A stretch of DNA of 64,000 nucleotides, taken from assembly GCF_009711265.1 (NCBI RefSeq), contig NZ_WMII01000019.1, forward strand, positions 1 through 64,000, in the 5' to 3' direction. This document shows, one piece after another, positions 36,134 through 44,635 of this stretch. Each line of letters opens with the position of its first letter. Positions within the stretch are counted from its first letter, which is position 1. Both the position numbers and the translations under genes were made by a program. Source of the stretch: Paracoccus shanxieyensis (GTDB taxonomy: Bacteria > Pseudomonadota > Alphaproteobacteria > Rhodobacterales > Rhodobacteraceae). The notes beneath the pieces are model-generated. The model was not told the origin of the DNA and searched no databases. It worked only from the letters and a program-made list of their open reading frames with translations.

Positions 36134-37748
36134 CAATCTCATAGGTTGGGAGATCAGGGTTGCCTGTATCAATCGCGAACATTTCGCGCGACGGATCGCG
36201 GCGCGGTTGGTGCCGGGGAAGCCGAGCACCTCTTTCGTTTTCCAACCGGGCAGTCCGCGTCTTTTGGCGCGCCGCCTCAGCCAGCCGCCGCTGCGCGTCA
36301 ATCAATTGGAATAGGACCCGCTCGTTGATCCGGCCACCATGTTTATCCTGCCACTCTTTCCGCACCCGCCGACTTTCCCAAAGCGATATCCGCGGGTGGC
36401 TGAGATCCCGGTAGCGCGCCGAGATCACGCGGCCATCATCGGTGATGACCCAGATCTGCGACAAGTCTCGCGGATCGTATTTCACCTGTAGCTTGCCCTG
36501 CCTGCGTCCCACCAACGACGCAAAGACATCGCTCCAGTAGTGCACCCCGAAGAGCGTGACCCCGGTGCGCCCGAGCTGGCGCCACTCGAAGGGCAAGAAG
36601 CTCGTCCGAAAGGCTTCGACGTCGACGACCTGCCGCCCCGCAGTATCCCCGCCCAAGTCAGCCCAGGCAGCCAGCGGCGTTCGGCCGAGGGCTTCGTGAA
36701 CCGTATTGTGGTAGCGGCAGATTTCCAGATGAAGCCAATCCTCGAACTCGGCCAGGGTCAAGGCCGCATGCTTCTCACTGTCATAGTCGCCCTTCTCGAC
36801 GATTGAGGACTGCGTAGTCCCGGGCAGCACATGAACGGCCCCCATAGTCGTTCCGATCAGCCGTTCGACATGGCCGCCGTAGTGTTTGCCGCCAAGCGGA
36901 CGATACTCGACAGCAACGCCCCAATCTTCACAGGCCATTCTGAAGGCGTCGCTGTGGAACTCCTGCGCATTGTCGACGTGGATCGCCTTCGGGATGCCGG
37001 CCGTCGGCCAAACCACCTCTTCCAGTGTTTCTGGGAGGTGCACCGATTTCCGACGCACGCAGTGATCGAGACATAGTGCGATCGACAAGACAGATGGCTC
37101 ATCGAAAGTGACATAGACCCCGAGAACGATTCGGGTCGCGACATCGATGGCTACCGTCAGATAGGGGCGCGCAAGCGGCCGTCGATTGACGTGATCTACC
37201 AACGTGATGTCCGAAGTTGTATGATCGATCTGAACGACTTCCAGCGGGGCCGAAACTTCAAGGCGGCCAGGACGCGCGGCAAAGACCTTGTCAGCTTCCT
37301 CTGTCCCGTGCCTTTTACGGAGAACCTTTCGCTGATCCATCGCGTCGAGCCGGGCTTTCACCGTCTTCCGGGTCGGCGGCTGGAACCCCTTCGCCTCGCA
37401 TTCCGCGCGGATCTCCCGCCAGATTCGTAAAAAGCTCGACCGTTCGCGGACCAGATAATACCTGCGCAGGCTTTCATCGATGAGGTCTTCGACCCCTTGC
37501 GCGATCCGTTTCGACCCCGGTTTCGGCCCGCGGGGACCCAATTCCAGCGCCGCAGCGCGCGCATCGTTCTCTCTCAGACGCCGGTAGAGCGACCATGTGT
37601 GGCTTTTTGCTAAGCCCAGTTCCCAAGCGGCATCTCCGATAGCCGCGCTGATTGGCTCGCCCTTCTTCTCAAGTTCCAGGATCGGACGAAGAACCGCTGC
37701 ACGATGTTTCGCAGAAAGCTCGTTGACCACGTAAATCCCTCGCCTCAA
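36102..37748 (-). CDS. tniA: TniA transposase (DDE)
   Basis: 548 residues. N-terminal DNA-binding region, then an rve/DDE core with VVQIDHTTSDI (~172), HVDNAQEFHSDAF (~255) and GGKHYGGHVERLIGT (~285) providing D, D and E, and a Mu-type beta-barrel (KVKYDPRDLSQIWVI-like segment ~415). It cuts the transposon ends. GTG 37730 behind GAGGG is an alternative start. It is close to Tn402/Tn5053 TniA in length. Confidence 0.9.
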   Translation of the reverse strand: MRRGIYVVNELSAKHRAAVLRPILELEKKGEPISAAIGDAAWELGLAKSHTWSLYRRLRENDARAAALELGPRGPKPGSKRIAQGVEDLIDESLRRYYLVRERSSFLRIWREIRAECEAKGFQPPTRKTVKARLDAMDQRKVLRKRHGTEEADKVFAARPGRLEVSAPLEVVQIDHTTSDITLVDHVNRRPLARPYLTVAIDVATRIVLGVYVTFDEPSVLSIALCLDHCVRRKSVHLPETLEEVVWPTAGIPKAIHVDNAQEFHSDAFRMACEDWGVAVEYRPLGGKHYGGHVERLIGTTMGAVHVLPGTTQSSIVEKGDYDSEKHAALTLAEFEDWLHLEICRYHNTVHEALGRTPLAAWADLGGDTAGRQVVDVEAFRTSFLPFEWRQLGRTGVTLFGVHYWSDVFASLVGRRQGKLQVKYDPRDLSQIWVITDDGRVISARYRDLSHPRISLWESRRVRKEWQDKHGGRINERVLFQLIDAQRRLAEAARQKTRTARLENERGARLPRHQPRRDPSREMFAIDTGNPDLPTYEIDEFNDPRRKN

Positions 37749-37880
37749 TAGGTCGACACTTATCCACAGTTCCGACCTTACGGCAATAAAAGGTACAGTA
37801 TTGTAATTAACGATACAATATGAAAATTAAGAATACAGGTCACTGTTGATATTGTTACAAAATTTCAGACCAGATTCTGA

Positions 37881-38312
37881 TTAATTAGGATACGGTGACA
37901 ACAGCTCCATGTCCCATCGGATAGACAGAAGCTCGGCCAGTTCCCTGACAAACGCAGTGCCGGGCATCGCTGTTCGACGTGCCAGCATTCGTGTGGCCAA
38001 AAACAGCTTTCCGGCCGGTCCCGGATCTCCATTCGCGGGAGTCAGCAAAACGGCGTCGCGCAGCGCATTCTCTTCTTCATTCCGATCGAGCATGCGGGCC
38101 GCGACGGCGGCTGATTTCAGGGCTAGGCGGTCGCGCCAGCAGCCGAGCCAAGGAGGGTCGGCGCGGATCAAATCGTCGAGGGATTTCAATCCGATACCGG
38201 CGGCGAAGGCGGCATCAATTTCGTCGATGTCACGGCCATATGCCAACGTCCAGCCCGGCATGTTCGCCGACCATGTCACTGATGGAATTTGCACTTTGGT
38301 GATCGAGTTCAT
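37881..38312 (-). pseudogene. DUF1403 family protein, C-terminus cut by transposon
   Basis: About 137 native codons match DUF1403: GIGLKSLDDLIRADPPWLGCWRDRLALKSAA (~40-70), RNEEENALRDAVLLTPANGDPGPAGKLFLATRML (~77-110). Function unknown; the family is usually around 300 residues and sits beside tyrosine recombinases on rhizobial and related plasmids, as here. The last codons and stop come from the right end of the TniABQ transposon (ends at 37900), so more than half of the protein is missing. Confidence 0.75.
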
Positions 38313-38333
38313 GCTTCGCAGTATAGATCAAAT

Positions 38334-38370
38334 GTGCGGTTTATGCTATCTATATAGATGCAAACCGCAC
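38334..38370. repeat. Nested inverted repeats between DUF1403 and integrase
   Basis: GTGCGGTTT (38334-38342) pairs with AAACCGCAC (38362-38370), and between them lies the perfect palindrome ATCTATATAGAT (38348-38359). This could be an operator for the divergent promoters or an accessory site of the adjacent recombinase. Confidence 0.5.
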
Positions 38371-38389
38371 TACATGTCAGAAATATAAA

Positions 38390-38418
38390 ATGTCCGATAA
38401 TCTTGCATTATCGGACAT
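38390..38418. repeat. Perfect 12-bp inverted repeat over the integrase start
   Basis: ATGTCCGATAAT (38390-38401) and ATTATCGGACAT (38407-38418) flank a 5-base centre. The first bases are the candidate ATG of the integrase. Arm and spacer sizes resemble tyrosine-recombinase crossover sites; an RNA hairpin controlling translation is the alternative. Confidence 0.55.
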
Positions 38419-39571
38419 CTTTCTCATTATGGGTGAAATGGCCCAAATCATCGAGCAAAACACCGAAAATCACGTCGAGAAGACCTCAGCGCCGTCTCTC
38501 AGTACGGTGACCAGGCATAATGTTTCCACGCCGGAGGTGTTGGGTGACAGCGCCCTCCCCTCCCCTACTGATCAGGATCAGACGCCAGCGCATCTTACCA
38601 GCCTCGCCGATCGCGCCCGGGGATACGTTGAAGCCGCGAGTTCTGCGAATACCCGCAAAGCCTACGCCGCAGACTGGAAGCACTTTTCGGCGTGGTGCCG
38701 GCGGTCAAACCTGGCTCCTCTTCCTCCGCATCCTCAAACCATCGGGCTCTATATCACTGCCTGCGCTTCCGGCACGGCTGAACGGGGTGCAAAAGCGAAC
38801 TCAGTCTCGACCATCGAACGCCGCCTCTCCTCCCTATCCTGGAACTATGCCCAGCGCGGACTCGTGCTTGACCGAAAAGACCGGCATATCGCCACCGTGA
38901 TGGCCGGCATCCGCAACAGCCACGCCAAGCCACCGGTCCAGAAGGAAGCGGTCATGGCTGAAGACATCATCGCCATGGTCGAGACGCTCGATCGCAGCTC
39001 TCTGCGCGGCCTGCGGGATCGGGCTATGTTGCTCGTCGGCTTTGCTGGCGGTCTTCGGCGTTCAGAGATCGTTGGCCTTGATTTGAAGGCCAACCAGACC
39101 GAAGACGGCCGCGGCTGGATCGAAATTCTCGACAAGGGCATGCTTATTACCCTGCGCGGTAAAACCGGATGGCGAGAGGTCGAGGTCGGCCGCGGCTCAG
39201 CCGATGCGACCTGCCCGGTTGCCGCAATCGAGACCTGGATCAAGTTCGCCAAGCTGGCTCATGGCCCCCTGTTTCGTCGGGTGACGGGGCAAGGAAAAGC
39301 TGTCGGGTCAGAGCGGCTGAACGACAAGGAGGTTGCTCGGCTTGTAAAAAGGGCCGCGATGGCGGCAGGCGTTCGCGGCGATCTCAGCGAGATCGAGCGC
39401 GTCTTCAAGTTCTCCGGACATTCGCTGAGAGCGGGCCTCGCCTCCTCGGCCGAGGTCGATGAACGCTATGTCCAGAAGCAGCTGGGGCACGCGTCAGCAG
39501 AGATGACTCGCCGGTACCAGCGAAGGCGCGACCGCTTCCGGGTAAATCTGACCAAGGCATCCGGACTTTAG
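38390..39571 (+). CDS. Tyrosine recombinase/integrase, copy 1
   Basis: 393 residues. An N-terminal SAM-like core-binding domain (SSANTRKAYAADWKHFSAWC, ~84-103) precedes a catalytic domain with GLRRSE (first Arg, ~223), HSLRAGL (His and second Arg, ~344), LGHAS and the RRYQRRRDRF nucleophile Tyr (~376). All catalytic residues are present. The ATG at 38390 lies inside a perfect hairpin; 38429 or 38438 are alternative starts. It is one of two tyrosine recombinases flanking two toxin-antitoxin pairs. Confidence 0.88.
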   Translation: MSDNLALSDIFLIMGEMAQIIEQNTENHVEKTSAPSLSTVTRHNVSTPEVLGDSALPSPTDQDQTPAHLTSLADRARGYVEAASSANTRKAYAADWKHFSAWCRRSNLAPLPPHPQTIGLYITACASGTAERGAKANSVSTIERRLSSLSWNYAQRGLVLDRKDRHIATVMAGIRNSHAKPPVQKEAVMAEDIIAMVETLDRSSLRGLRDRAMLLVGFAGGLRRSEIVGLDLKANQTEDGRGWIEILDKGMLITLRGKTGWREVEVGRGSADATCPVAAIETWIKFAKLAHGPLFRRVTGQGKAVGSERLNDKEVARLVKRAAMAAGVRGDLSEIERVFKFSGHSLRAGLASSAEVDERYVQKQLGHASAEMTRRYQRRRDRFRVNLTKASGL

Positions 39572-39659
39572 CTGTCCCCTCCCCTTTCCCGCCAAGCGCT
39601 TGCAGCAGGACCGTTTGTGTATTATAGTCATAATAGTCATTTTGGTTATAGGTGAGACG

Positions 39660-39926
39660 ATGCAAGCATCAACGCACGAAGATATGAGCTGGACGGTCGC
39701 TGGCGCGAAGGCAAAGCTCTCGGAAGTTATGGAACGTGCGCAATTGGCGCCTCAGACAATTACCCGCAACGGAAAGCCGAGCGTGGTCGTCGTTTCCGCA
39801 GAAGAGTGGCAGCGGAAAACTGGGCGTAGGGGATCGCTCGCGGAATTTCTGTTGGCATCGCCTCTGCGCGGCGCGGATCTGGATCTTGAACGGCAGCACG
39901 ACGAGCCACGTGACTTGTCGTTATGA
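39660..39926 (+). CDS. Phd/YefM-type antitoxin, pair 1
   Basis: 88 residues. The Phd/YefM fold is recognised by SWTVAGAKAKLSEVMERA and QTITRNGKPSVVVVSAEEWQR; the C-terminal tail (FLLASPLRGADLDLERQ) should wrap the toxin. ATG 39660 follows GGTGAG. ATAGTCAT direct repeats at 39624 and 39633 lie in the promoter and may be its autoregulatory operator. Overlaps the toxin gene by four bases. Confidence 0.9.
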   Translation: MQASTHEDMSWTVAGAKAKLSEVMERAQLAPQTITRNGKPSVVVVSAEEWQRKTGRRGSLAEFLLASPLRGADLDLERQHDEPRDLSL

Positions 39927-40345
39927 GGCTGCTCCTCGATACGAACGTTCTGTCGGAAGTTACGAAACCTCGCCCGGATGAAGCGGTTCTTAAGTGGCTT
40001 CACGGGCTGGACGAAGACCGTACGTTCATCAGCATCGTGTCGATCGCTGAAATTCGCCGCGGTGTCGCGCTGATGGATGCTGGGCGAAAACGCGATGCCC
40101 TGAACGAATGGCTCGCGCATGATCTGCCTCAACGCTTCGAAAGCAGGATTATTCCGGTGGAAGGGCATGTCGCCTTGGCCTGGGGCGATCTCATGGCACT
40201 TGCCAAGCGAAGTGGTCGGGGGCTTGCCTCGATGGATGGTCTGATTGCCGCCACAGCCATCGCTCACCAGTTGACCCTTGCGACGCGCAACATCAAGGAT
40301 TTCGAGGGCTTTGGAATAGACATCATTGACCCATGGGTGGACTGA
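39923..40345 (+). CDS. VapC/FitB-type PIN-domain toxin, pair 1
   Basis: 140 residues. PIN-domain acidic residues are visible: LLLDTNVLSE (Asp 5), a central SIAEIRRG (Glu ~43), SMDGLIAATA (Asp ~99) and ATRNIKDFEG (Asp ~121). It is a probable RNase held by the antitoxin encoded just upstream, with overlapping ATGA. The DPWVD C-terminus is typical of FitB-like toxins. Likely stabilises the replicon. Confidence 0.9.
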   Translation: MRLLLDTNVLSEVTKPRPDEAVLKWLHGLDEDRTFISIVSIAEIRRGVALMDAGRKRDALNEWLAHDLPQRFESRIIPVEGHVALAWGDLMALAKRSGRGLASMDGLIAATAIAHQLTLATRNIKDFEGFGIDIIDPWVD

Positions 40346-40382
40346 TCAGGCTCTTGTTTGTCGATTGAAAGGATTGGTCTCG

Positions 40383-41027
40383 GTGCTCTCCTACAGCTTG
40401 CTCAAAAATCACGCCGGGATCCTGCTCGTCGGGGACTACACGTCCCTGACCTGGCTGCATGAAGTCGTCCATGACGTGAATGAGCGCTCGCCGATTGTGA
40501 AAGACAAGGAAGGCTCGTTCCTTGGGTTGGCCTACGATGTGCGCAAAGCATATGAGCGGCAGCGCGAGGTTATTCAGCCGCCAAAACATATTGAAGAAAT
40601 CGGCGTCCGATATGGTGTCCAGATCCTCTGGCCCGTCCTTATGTTGCAGCAAAGGCTGCTGAGGCAATCTCTCGCGTTCCTCAATCATACTGCCAAGACC
40701 CAAACCATAGCCTACGCATTGGAGGCCGTCATCGAAGATGCGTTGCGCGAGGATTTTGGTGCGCAGGCGGGGCATATCATCGATCTCTGGCAGCGCCTTG
40801 ATCCGGCACAGTCTGAAGTGTTCGACATGATCGACAGTCGAGGGGCAATCTTTTGCTCATGGACGAAGGCGCAGCGGAAGGCCGGCTTTGCGCAGCTCCT
40901 TTCGAGTTTCGATCCGATGTATGACCGCTTCTACGCTATGCGATTGGAGAACGGCGAAAAGAACCTGATCTCTCCGACAGAATTCGCGGGCTGGGAAAAT
41001 GCCGAATGGCCGGATCCTCGGTGGTAG
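40383..41027 (+). CDS. Uncharacterised protein, resembling DUF6904
   Basis: About 214 residues, soluble, with no catalytic motif that I recognise. SYSLLKNHAGILLVGDYTSLTWLHEVVHDVNERSP, LAYDVRKAYERQRE and YGVQILWPVLMLQQ recall DUF6904 family proteins, and the C-terminus ends WPDPRW. A longer frame from ATG 40326 would overlap the toxin gene; I prefer GTG 40383, which starts the conserved part. It lies between two toxin-antitoxin pairs. Function unknown. Confidence 0.6.
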   Translation: MLSYSLLKNHAGILLVGDYTSLTWLHEVVHDVNERSPIVKDKEGSFLGLAYDVRKAYERQREVIQPPKHIEEIGVRYGVQILWPVLMLQQRLLRQSLAFLNHTAKTQTIAYALEAVIEDALREDFGAQAGHIIDLWQRLDPAQSEVFDMIDSRGAIFCSWTKAQRKAGFAQLLSSFDPMYDRFYAMRLENGEKNLISPTEFAGWENAEWPDPRW

Positions 41028-41191
41028 ATCACGGGCTCATCAATAGTGATATCACCCGGATAGACGCCCCTCCCCTGCTCTCTGTTGAAACCGCAAGCTT
41101 GAAAACCAAGGGCAGGATTTCCGCTTATCGCTTCAATTGAAATCGGAAAGAAAAAGCCACAAATGTGCCCGCGATGGCTCACCTCCGATAA

Positions 41192-41526
<335 letters not shown>

Positions 41527-41527
<1 letters not shown>

Positions 41528-41946
41528 TGGCCTTTGTCGTTGATGCTTCGATCGCTGGCGCGTGGCTGCTGCCGGACGAGGAAAACGCGACCGCCGAACT
41601 GGCAATGACCCGCATGATAGAGGAGGACGCGGTTGCCCCTGATCTGCTTCGCCATGAGATCCGCAGCATTCTCCTGAGCGCCGAAAAACGCGAGCGGATT
41701 TCGGCTGATTTTGTTCATTCGGCGCTGGCACGGTTTCGCGGCCTACCATTGCAACTGAGCGGCCCCGGCGACGACACGGAAGTGGTGCGTTTGTCCCGGA
41801 AATACCGTCTTAGCGCTTACGACGCCGCCTACCTCGCACTAGCACTTCTGGAACAACTCCCTCTTGCCACGCTCGACCGTCGACTGGCGGAAGCTGCCCG
41901 TGCAGAAGGTGTGGCGGTGTTTGGATCGCCTGAGCATGAGCATTGA
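41527..41946 (+). CDS. VapC-type PIN-domain toxin, pair 2
   Basis: 139 residues. PIN residues: FVVDASIAGAW (Asp 6), APDLLRHEIRS (Glu ~44), SAYDAAYLALA (Asp ~98) and ATLDRRLAEAA (Asp ~116). Probable endoribonuclease neutralised by the upstream antitoxin. The end overlaps the start of the second tyrosine recombinase by 11 bases, so the pair and recombinase are coupled. Confidence 0.9.
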
Positions 41947-43081
41947 TCGCCCTGCTGAGCTCGCGGCCCGTGTAGCGACACTCGACACAATTGCCGCAGT
42001 TCTACCCATGGACCGACGGGATGAGCTGGCGGAACTGCTGACCGATCAGGACATCGAGACCCTTCGCCATCTCGTCAACGAGGGCATGGGTGCCAACACG
42101 CTGCGCGCGCTGACCTCCGATCTTGCTTACCTGCAGGCTTGGTCGCTGGCGGCGACAGGCCGCTCCCTTCCCTGGCCGGCACCCGAAGCGCTCCTTCTCA
42201 AATTCGTCGCGCACCACCTGTGGGACGCAGAGAAACGTCTGACGGATCCGGAACACGGGATGCCGGCAGATGTCGACGACAAGCTCCGGATCCAGGGATT
42301 TCTGCGGACGGTCGGACCGCATGCACCCGATACCGTGCGCCGGCGGCTCGCCACCTGGTCCACGCTGACGAAATGGCGTGGGCATGTTGGTGCGTTTTCC
42401 TCCCCTGCCCTGAAGTCCGCCATCCGGCTTGCAGTGCGCGCAACGCCACGCCCCAAACGACGCAAGAGCGCCAAGGCGGTGACAGGCGATATCCTGTCGA
42501 AGCTGATTGGCACATGCCGAACCGACAATCTGCGCGATGTCAGAGACAAGGCGATCCTGATGGTCGCTTTCGCCTCAGGCGGTCGGCGTCGCAGCGAAGT
42601 TGCGGGGTTGCGTAAGGATCAACTGGCTACGGAAGCGCCTATCTACCTTGACGGCGCCCCTCCCCTGCCCTCGCTGTCCATTCACCTGGGACGCACCAAG
42701 ACCAGCGGCGCGGACAATGATGAGGTCGTCTACCTCACCGGTCGGCCCGTCGACGCGCTGAATGCCTGGCTCGCGCTTGCCAGGATCGAAAGCGGCAGTG
42801 TGTTCCGGGCGATCGATCGCTGGGGCAATGTCTCGCAGCGTGCCCTTGATCCGAAGGCCATCAACGACATCGTCAAACAGCGGGCCGAAATGGCCGGTCT
42901 CGATCCGAACAACTTCTCAGCCCACGGCCTGCGGTCGGGTTATCTCACGGAAGCGGCCAATCGCGGCATTCCTCTGCCTGAGGCGATGGAGCAATCACGA
43001 CACAGATCCGTCCAGCAAGCTTCTGAATACTACAACAGCGCCACCAGGCGCAGTGGCAGGGCCGCAAGGCTGATGGATTGA
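41936..43081 (+). CDS. Tyrosine recombinase/integrase, copy 2
   Basis: 381 residues. Catalytic motifs: GGRRRSEVAGL (first Arg, ~215), HGLRSGYLTEAANRG (His/Arg, ~336), SRHRSVQQASEYYN with the tail His and the nucleophile Tyr (~363). A core-binding domain precedes it (GMGANTLRALTSDLAYLQAW). ATG 41936 starts in the toxin gene's last codons. Together with copy 1 and DUF1403 it resembles the multi-recombinase modules found on rhizobial plasmids; the target is unknown. Confidence 0.87.
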   Translation: MSIDRPAELAARVATLDTIAAVLPMDRRDELAELLTDQDIETLRHLVNEGMGANTLRALTSDLAYLQAWSLAATGRSLPWPAPEALLLKFVAHHLWDAEKRLTDPEHGMPADVDDKLRIQGFLRTVGPHAPDTVRRRLATWSTLTKWRGHVGAFSSPALKSAIRLAVRATPRPKRRKSAKAVTGDILSKLIGTCRTDNLRDVRDKAILMVAFASGGRRRSEVAGLRKDQLATEAPIYLDGAPPLPSLSIHLGRTKTSGADNDEVVYLTGRPVDALNAWLALARIESGSVFRAIDRWGNVSQRALDPKAINDIVKQRAEMAGLDPNNFSAHGLRSGYLTEAANRGIPLPEAMEQSRHRSVQQASEYYNSATRRSGRAARLMD

Positions 43082-43372
43082 AAAGCTCAAGAAAACTGGC
43101 GATGGCTGAATGGCTTAAACAAAGCAGTCTCCGACAAATCCGGGGCTGTTCAGATCGACCCGACGGTCCCGACGACGAAAGCCATCAGCGCCATGTCAAG
43201 CCAAGGTCCTGTCACGGTTAAGAAGAGCGCCATTTTGCCGTTCCCATCGGAAGCAAACCGCGCATCACGATGAGCAACGACAGCATCCGCAGCGATAGGC
43301 AGCTTACATCTCAACTGCAGATTGGCATTGCCCGAGGAGTGGTGGTCCCGTGCAGTTTTGAGGATCAAGGCC
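43082..43372. other. Gap between integrase 2 and the second phn operon
   Basis: No gene is supported. A 72-codon minus-strand frame (43150-43368) ends in a hydrophobic GPWLDMALMAFVVGTVGSI and may be the C-terminal stump of a membrane protein, but nothing else supports it. The composition suggests joined remnants. Confidence 0.4.
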
Positions 43373-43390
43373 GTGTCATCGCTACGTCAT
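43373..43390 (+). promoter_or_regulatory. PHO-box-like repeat before phnF2
   Basis: GTGTCAT-CGCT-ACGTCAT has the 7-4-7 PHO-box layout, 11 of 14 matches to CTGTCAT by eye. It lies four bases from the 46-bp palindrome that covers the phnF2 start. Confidence 0.45.
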
Positions 43391-43393
43391 ACT

Positions 43394-43439
43394 CATGCGC
43401 TATCCATGATTCATTCGAATGAATCATGGATAGCGCATG
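43394..43439. promoter_or_regulatory. Perfect 46-bp palindrome overlapping the phnF2 start codon
   Basis: The 46 bases are exactly self-complementary, centred on TTCGAA at 43416/43417, with ATTCATTCGAATGAAT in the middle. The last bases include the ATG of phnF2 (43437). It is probably the PhnF2 operator; as RNA it would form a 23-bp hairpin hiding the start codon and ribosome site. A related half, ATTCATTCGGATGA, occurs at 50001 before the phnC2 operon. Confidence 0.75.
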
Positions 43440-44183
43440 CAGAGAGACACCTGGCAAATCATCAAAGACCACCTGGCCGGTGACATTGCCTCCGGCAAAC
43501 TTGCTCCCGGCGCCCGGTTGCCGACGGAGCCCGAGCTGTGCGAGGTCTTCGGTGTCGGTCGCCACTCGGTCCGGCGCGCAGTTCCGGCGCTCGCGGTCGA
43601 GGGTAAGCTCAGGGTAGAACAGGGGCGCGGCACCTTCGTCGAGGCGGCCCGGCTGATAAACTACCAGATCGGGCGCAGGACGCGTTTCCGCGAGAACCTG
43701 ATAGGCCAGGGCTATAAGCCTTACGGAGAGCATCTTTCCTCCACGATCGTGCCGGCACCCGACCGTGTGGCCGAGGCGCTACGCATCGCTCGCGGGGCCG
43801 AGGTCCACCGGATCATGAGGCGCGGCCTGGCCGACGACATGCCGATCAATCTCGGCATCGCCTTTCATCCGGTCGCGCTCTTTCCCGATCTAGGCGCGCG
43901 CCGCGAGGCCGGCGTTTCCGTGACCGAGATCTATCGTGACCACGGGGTCACGGACTATTTCCGCAAGAGCACCACCATCTTCACCCGCCGCGCCGAGCCG
44001 GAGGAATCCAGGCTGCTGCGGCAACATCCGGATCATCCCGTTATGATCGTCACCAAAATCGACGTCGATGCCAAGGGTACGGCGCTGGGTTACTCCGAGG
44101 CGGTCTGGGCGGGCGACCGTGTCCAGTTTTCTTTCGACAGTCTCGATGACCCCTTCGTGGGCGAGGAAGGCAAGACCCCATGA
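43437..44183 (+). CDS. phnF: GntR/HutC-family phosphonate regulator PhnF, copy 2
   Basis: 248 residues. Winged helix at the N-terminus (QRDTWQIIKDHLAGDIASGKLAPGARLPTEPELCEVFGVGRHSVRRAVPAL, GRGTFVEA) and a UTRA domain with LINYQIGRRTRFRENL, DHGVTDYFRKSTTIFTRRAEPEE and KIDVDAKGTALGYSEAVWAGDRVQF. It is the first gene of the second C-P lyase operon, unlike copy 1, which is divergent. The ATG lies in a perfect 46-bp palindrome, giving direct autocontrol of the whole operon. It overlaps phnG by four bases. Confidence 0.92.
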   Translation: MQRDTWQIIKDHLAGDIASGKLAPGARLPTEPELCEVFGVGRHSVRRAVPALAVEGKLRVEQGRGTFVEAARLINYQIGRRTRFRENLIGQGYKPYGEHLSSTIVPAPDRVAEALRIARGAEVHRIMRRGLADDMPINLGIAFHPVALFPDLGARREAGVSVTEIYRDHGVTDYFRKSTTIFTRRAEPEESRLLRQHPDHPVMIVTKIDVDAKGTALGYSEAVWAGDRVQFSFDSLDDPFVGEEGKTP

Positions 44184-44635
44184 CAACACAGTTCCAGCAT
44201 GCCGGTGCGCCAGGCGAAGACCACGCCCGCCGGCTCGAAACCCTTGCGCGCGCCGATGCAGCCGCGCTGAAGGCCTTCGCGGAAGAGCTTCTTCCACCGC
44301 TCGGCGCGATCGACGTCATCCAGAGCCGCACAGGGCTCGCGATGCTGCCGATGCGCGACACAGTAAAGGGCACAGATTTTCATCTCGGCGAGGTGTTGGT
44401 GGCAGAGGCGCATATCCGGCTCCAGTCCAACGGCACTGAAGGCTATGGCATGATCGTCGGCCGCGACCTCGAGCGCGCCATGGCAATGGCGATCGTGGAC
44501 GCCGCCGGATCGATCGAAACCCTTGCCGCGCGCGTCAGCAACTTCGTGGAAGATGAGGCCTTGACGATCGTGGCAGTCGACACCGAACGCCTTCGCGCGG
44601 TCGAGGCGACCCGCGTAGACATGGAGACCTTCTGA
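44180..44635 (+). CDS. phnG: C-P lyase subunit PhnG, copy 2
   Basis: 151 residues, shorter than copy 1. Family features are present: RRLETLARADAAALKAFAEELLPP, IDVIQSRTGLAMLPMRDTVKGTDFHLGEVLVAEAHIRLQSNGTEGYGMIVGRD and LERAMAMAIVDAA. The residues between resemble PhnG only moderately; the glycine-rich GRIGGGG stretch of copy 1 is replaced by RDTVKGTDF. It overlaps phnF and phnH, so it is translationally coupled on both sides. Confidence 0.9.
   Translation: MTTQFQHAGAPGEDHARRLETLARADAAALKAFAEELLPPLGAIDVIQSRTGLAMLPMRDTVKGTDFHLGEVLVAEAHIRLQSNGTEGYGMIVGRDLERAMAMAIVDAAGSIETLAARVSNFVEDEALTIVAVDTERLRAVEATRVDMETF

Larger units (their letters stand above)
34237..37900. mobile_element. Compact TniA-TniB-TniQ transposon (Tn402/Tn7-like), no cargo
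   Basis: 3,664 bases with terminal inverted repeats starting TGTCACTGTACCCTAATTAA (left) and, reverse-complemented, TGTCACCGTATCCTAATTAA (right); about 27 of the first 30 bases agree. Further inside, TTAATTACAATAC repeats occur near both ends (34299 and ~37800), probably transposase-binding sites. Contents are only tniA, tniB and tniQ. There is no tniR resolvase, no cas gene and no cargo. Flanks CCACC and ACAGC do not match, so no target duplication is seen. Confidence 0.85.

Noticed and set aside
34237..37900. CRISPR-associated transposon (CAST)
   Set aside because: TniQ, TniA and TniB are present but no cas gene or repeat-spacer array is visible between the ends or nearby.
38390..38418. 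Rho-independent terminator for an upstream gene
   Set aside because: The upstream gene (DUF1403) is transcribed away from it, and there is no T tract.
43394..43439. Plasmid origin or transfer origin palindrome
   Set aside because: No rep, repABC, mob or iteron genes lie nearby, and the palindrome abuts and overlaps the phnF2 start, which fits an operator better.
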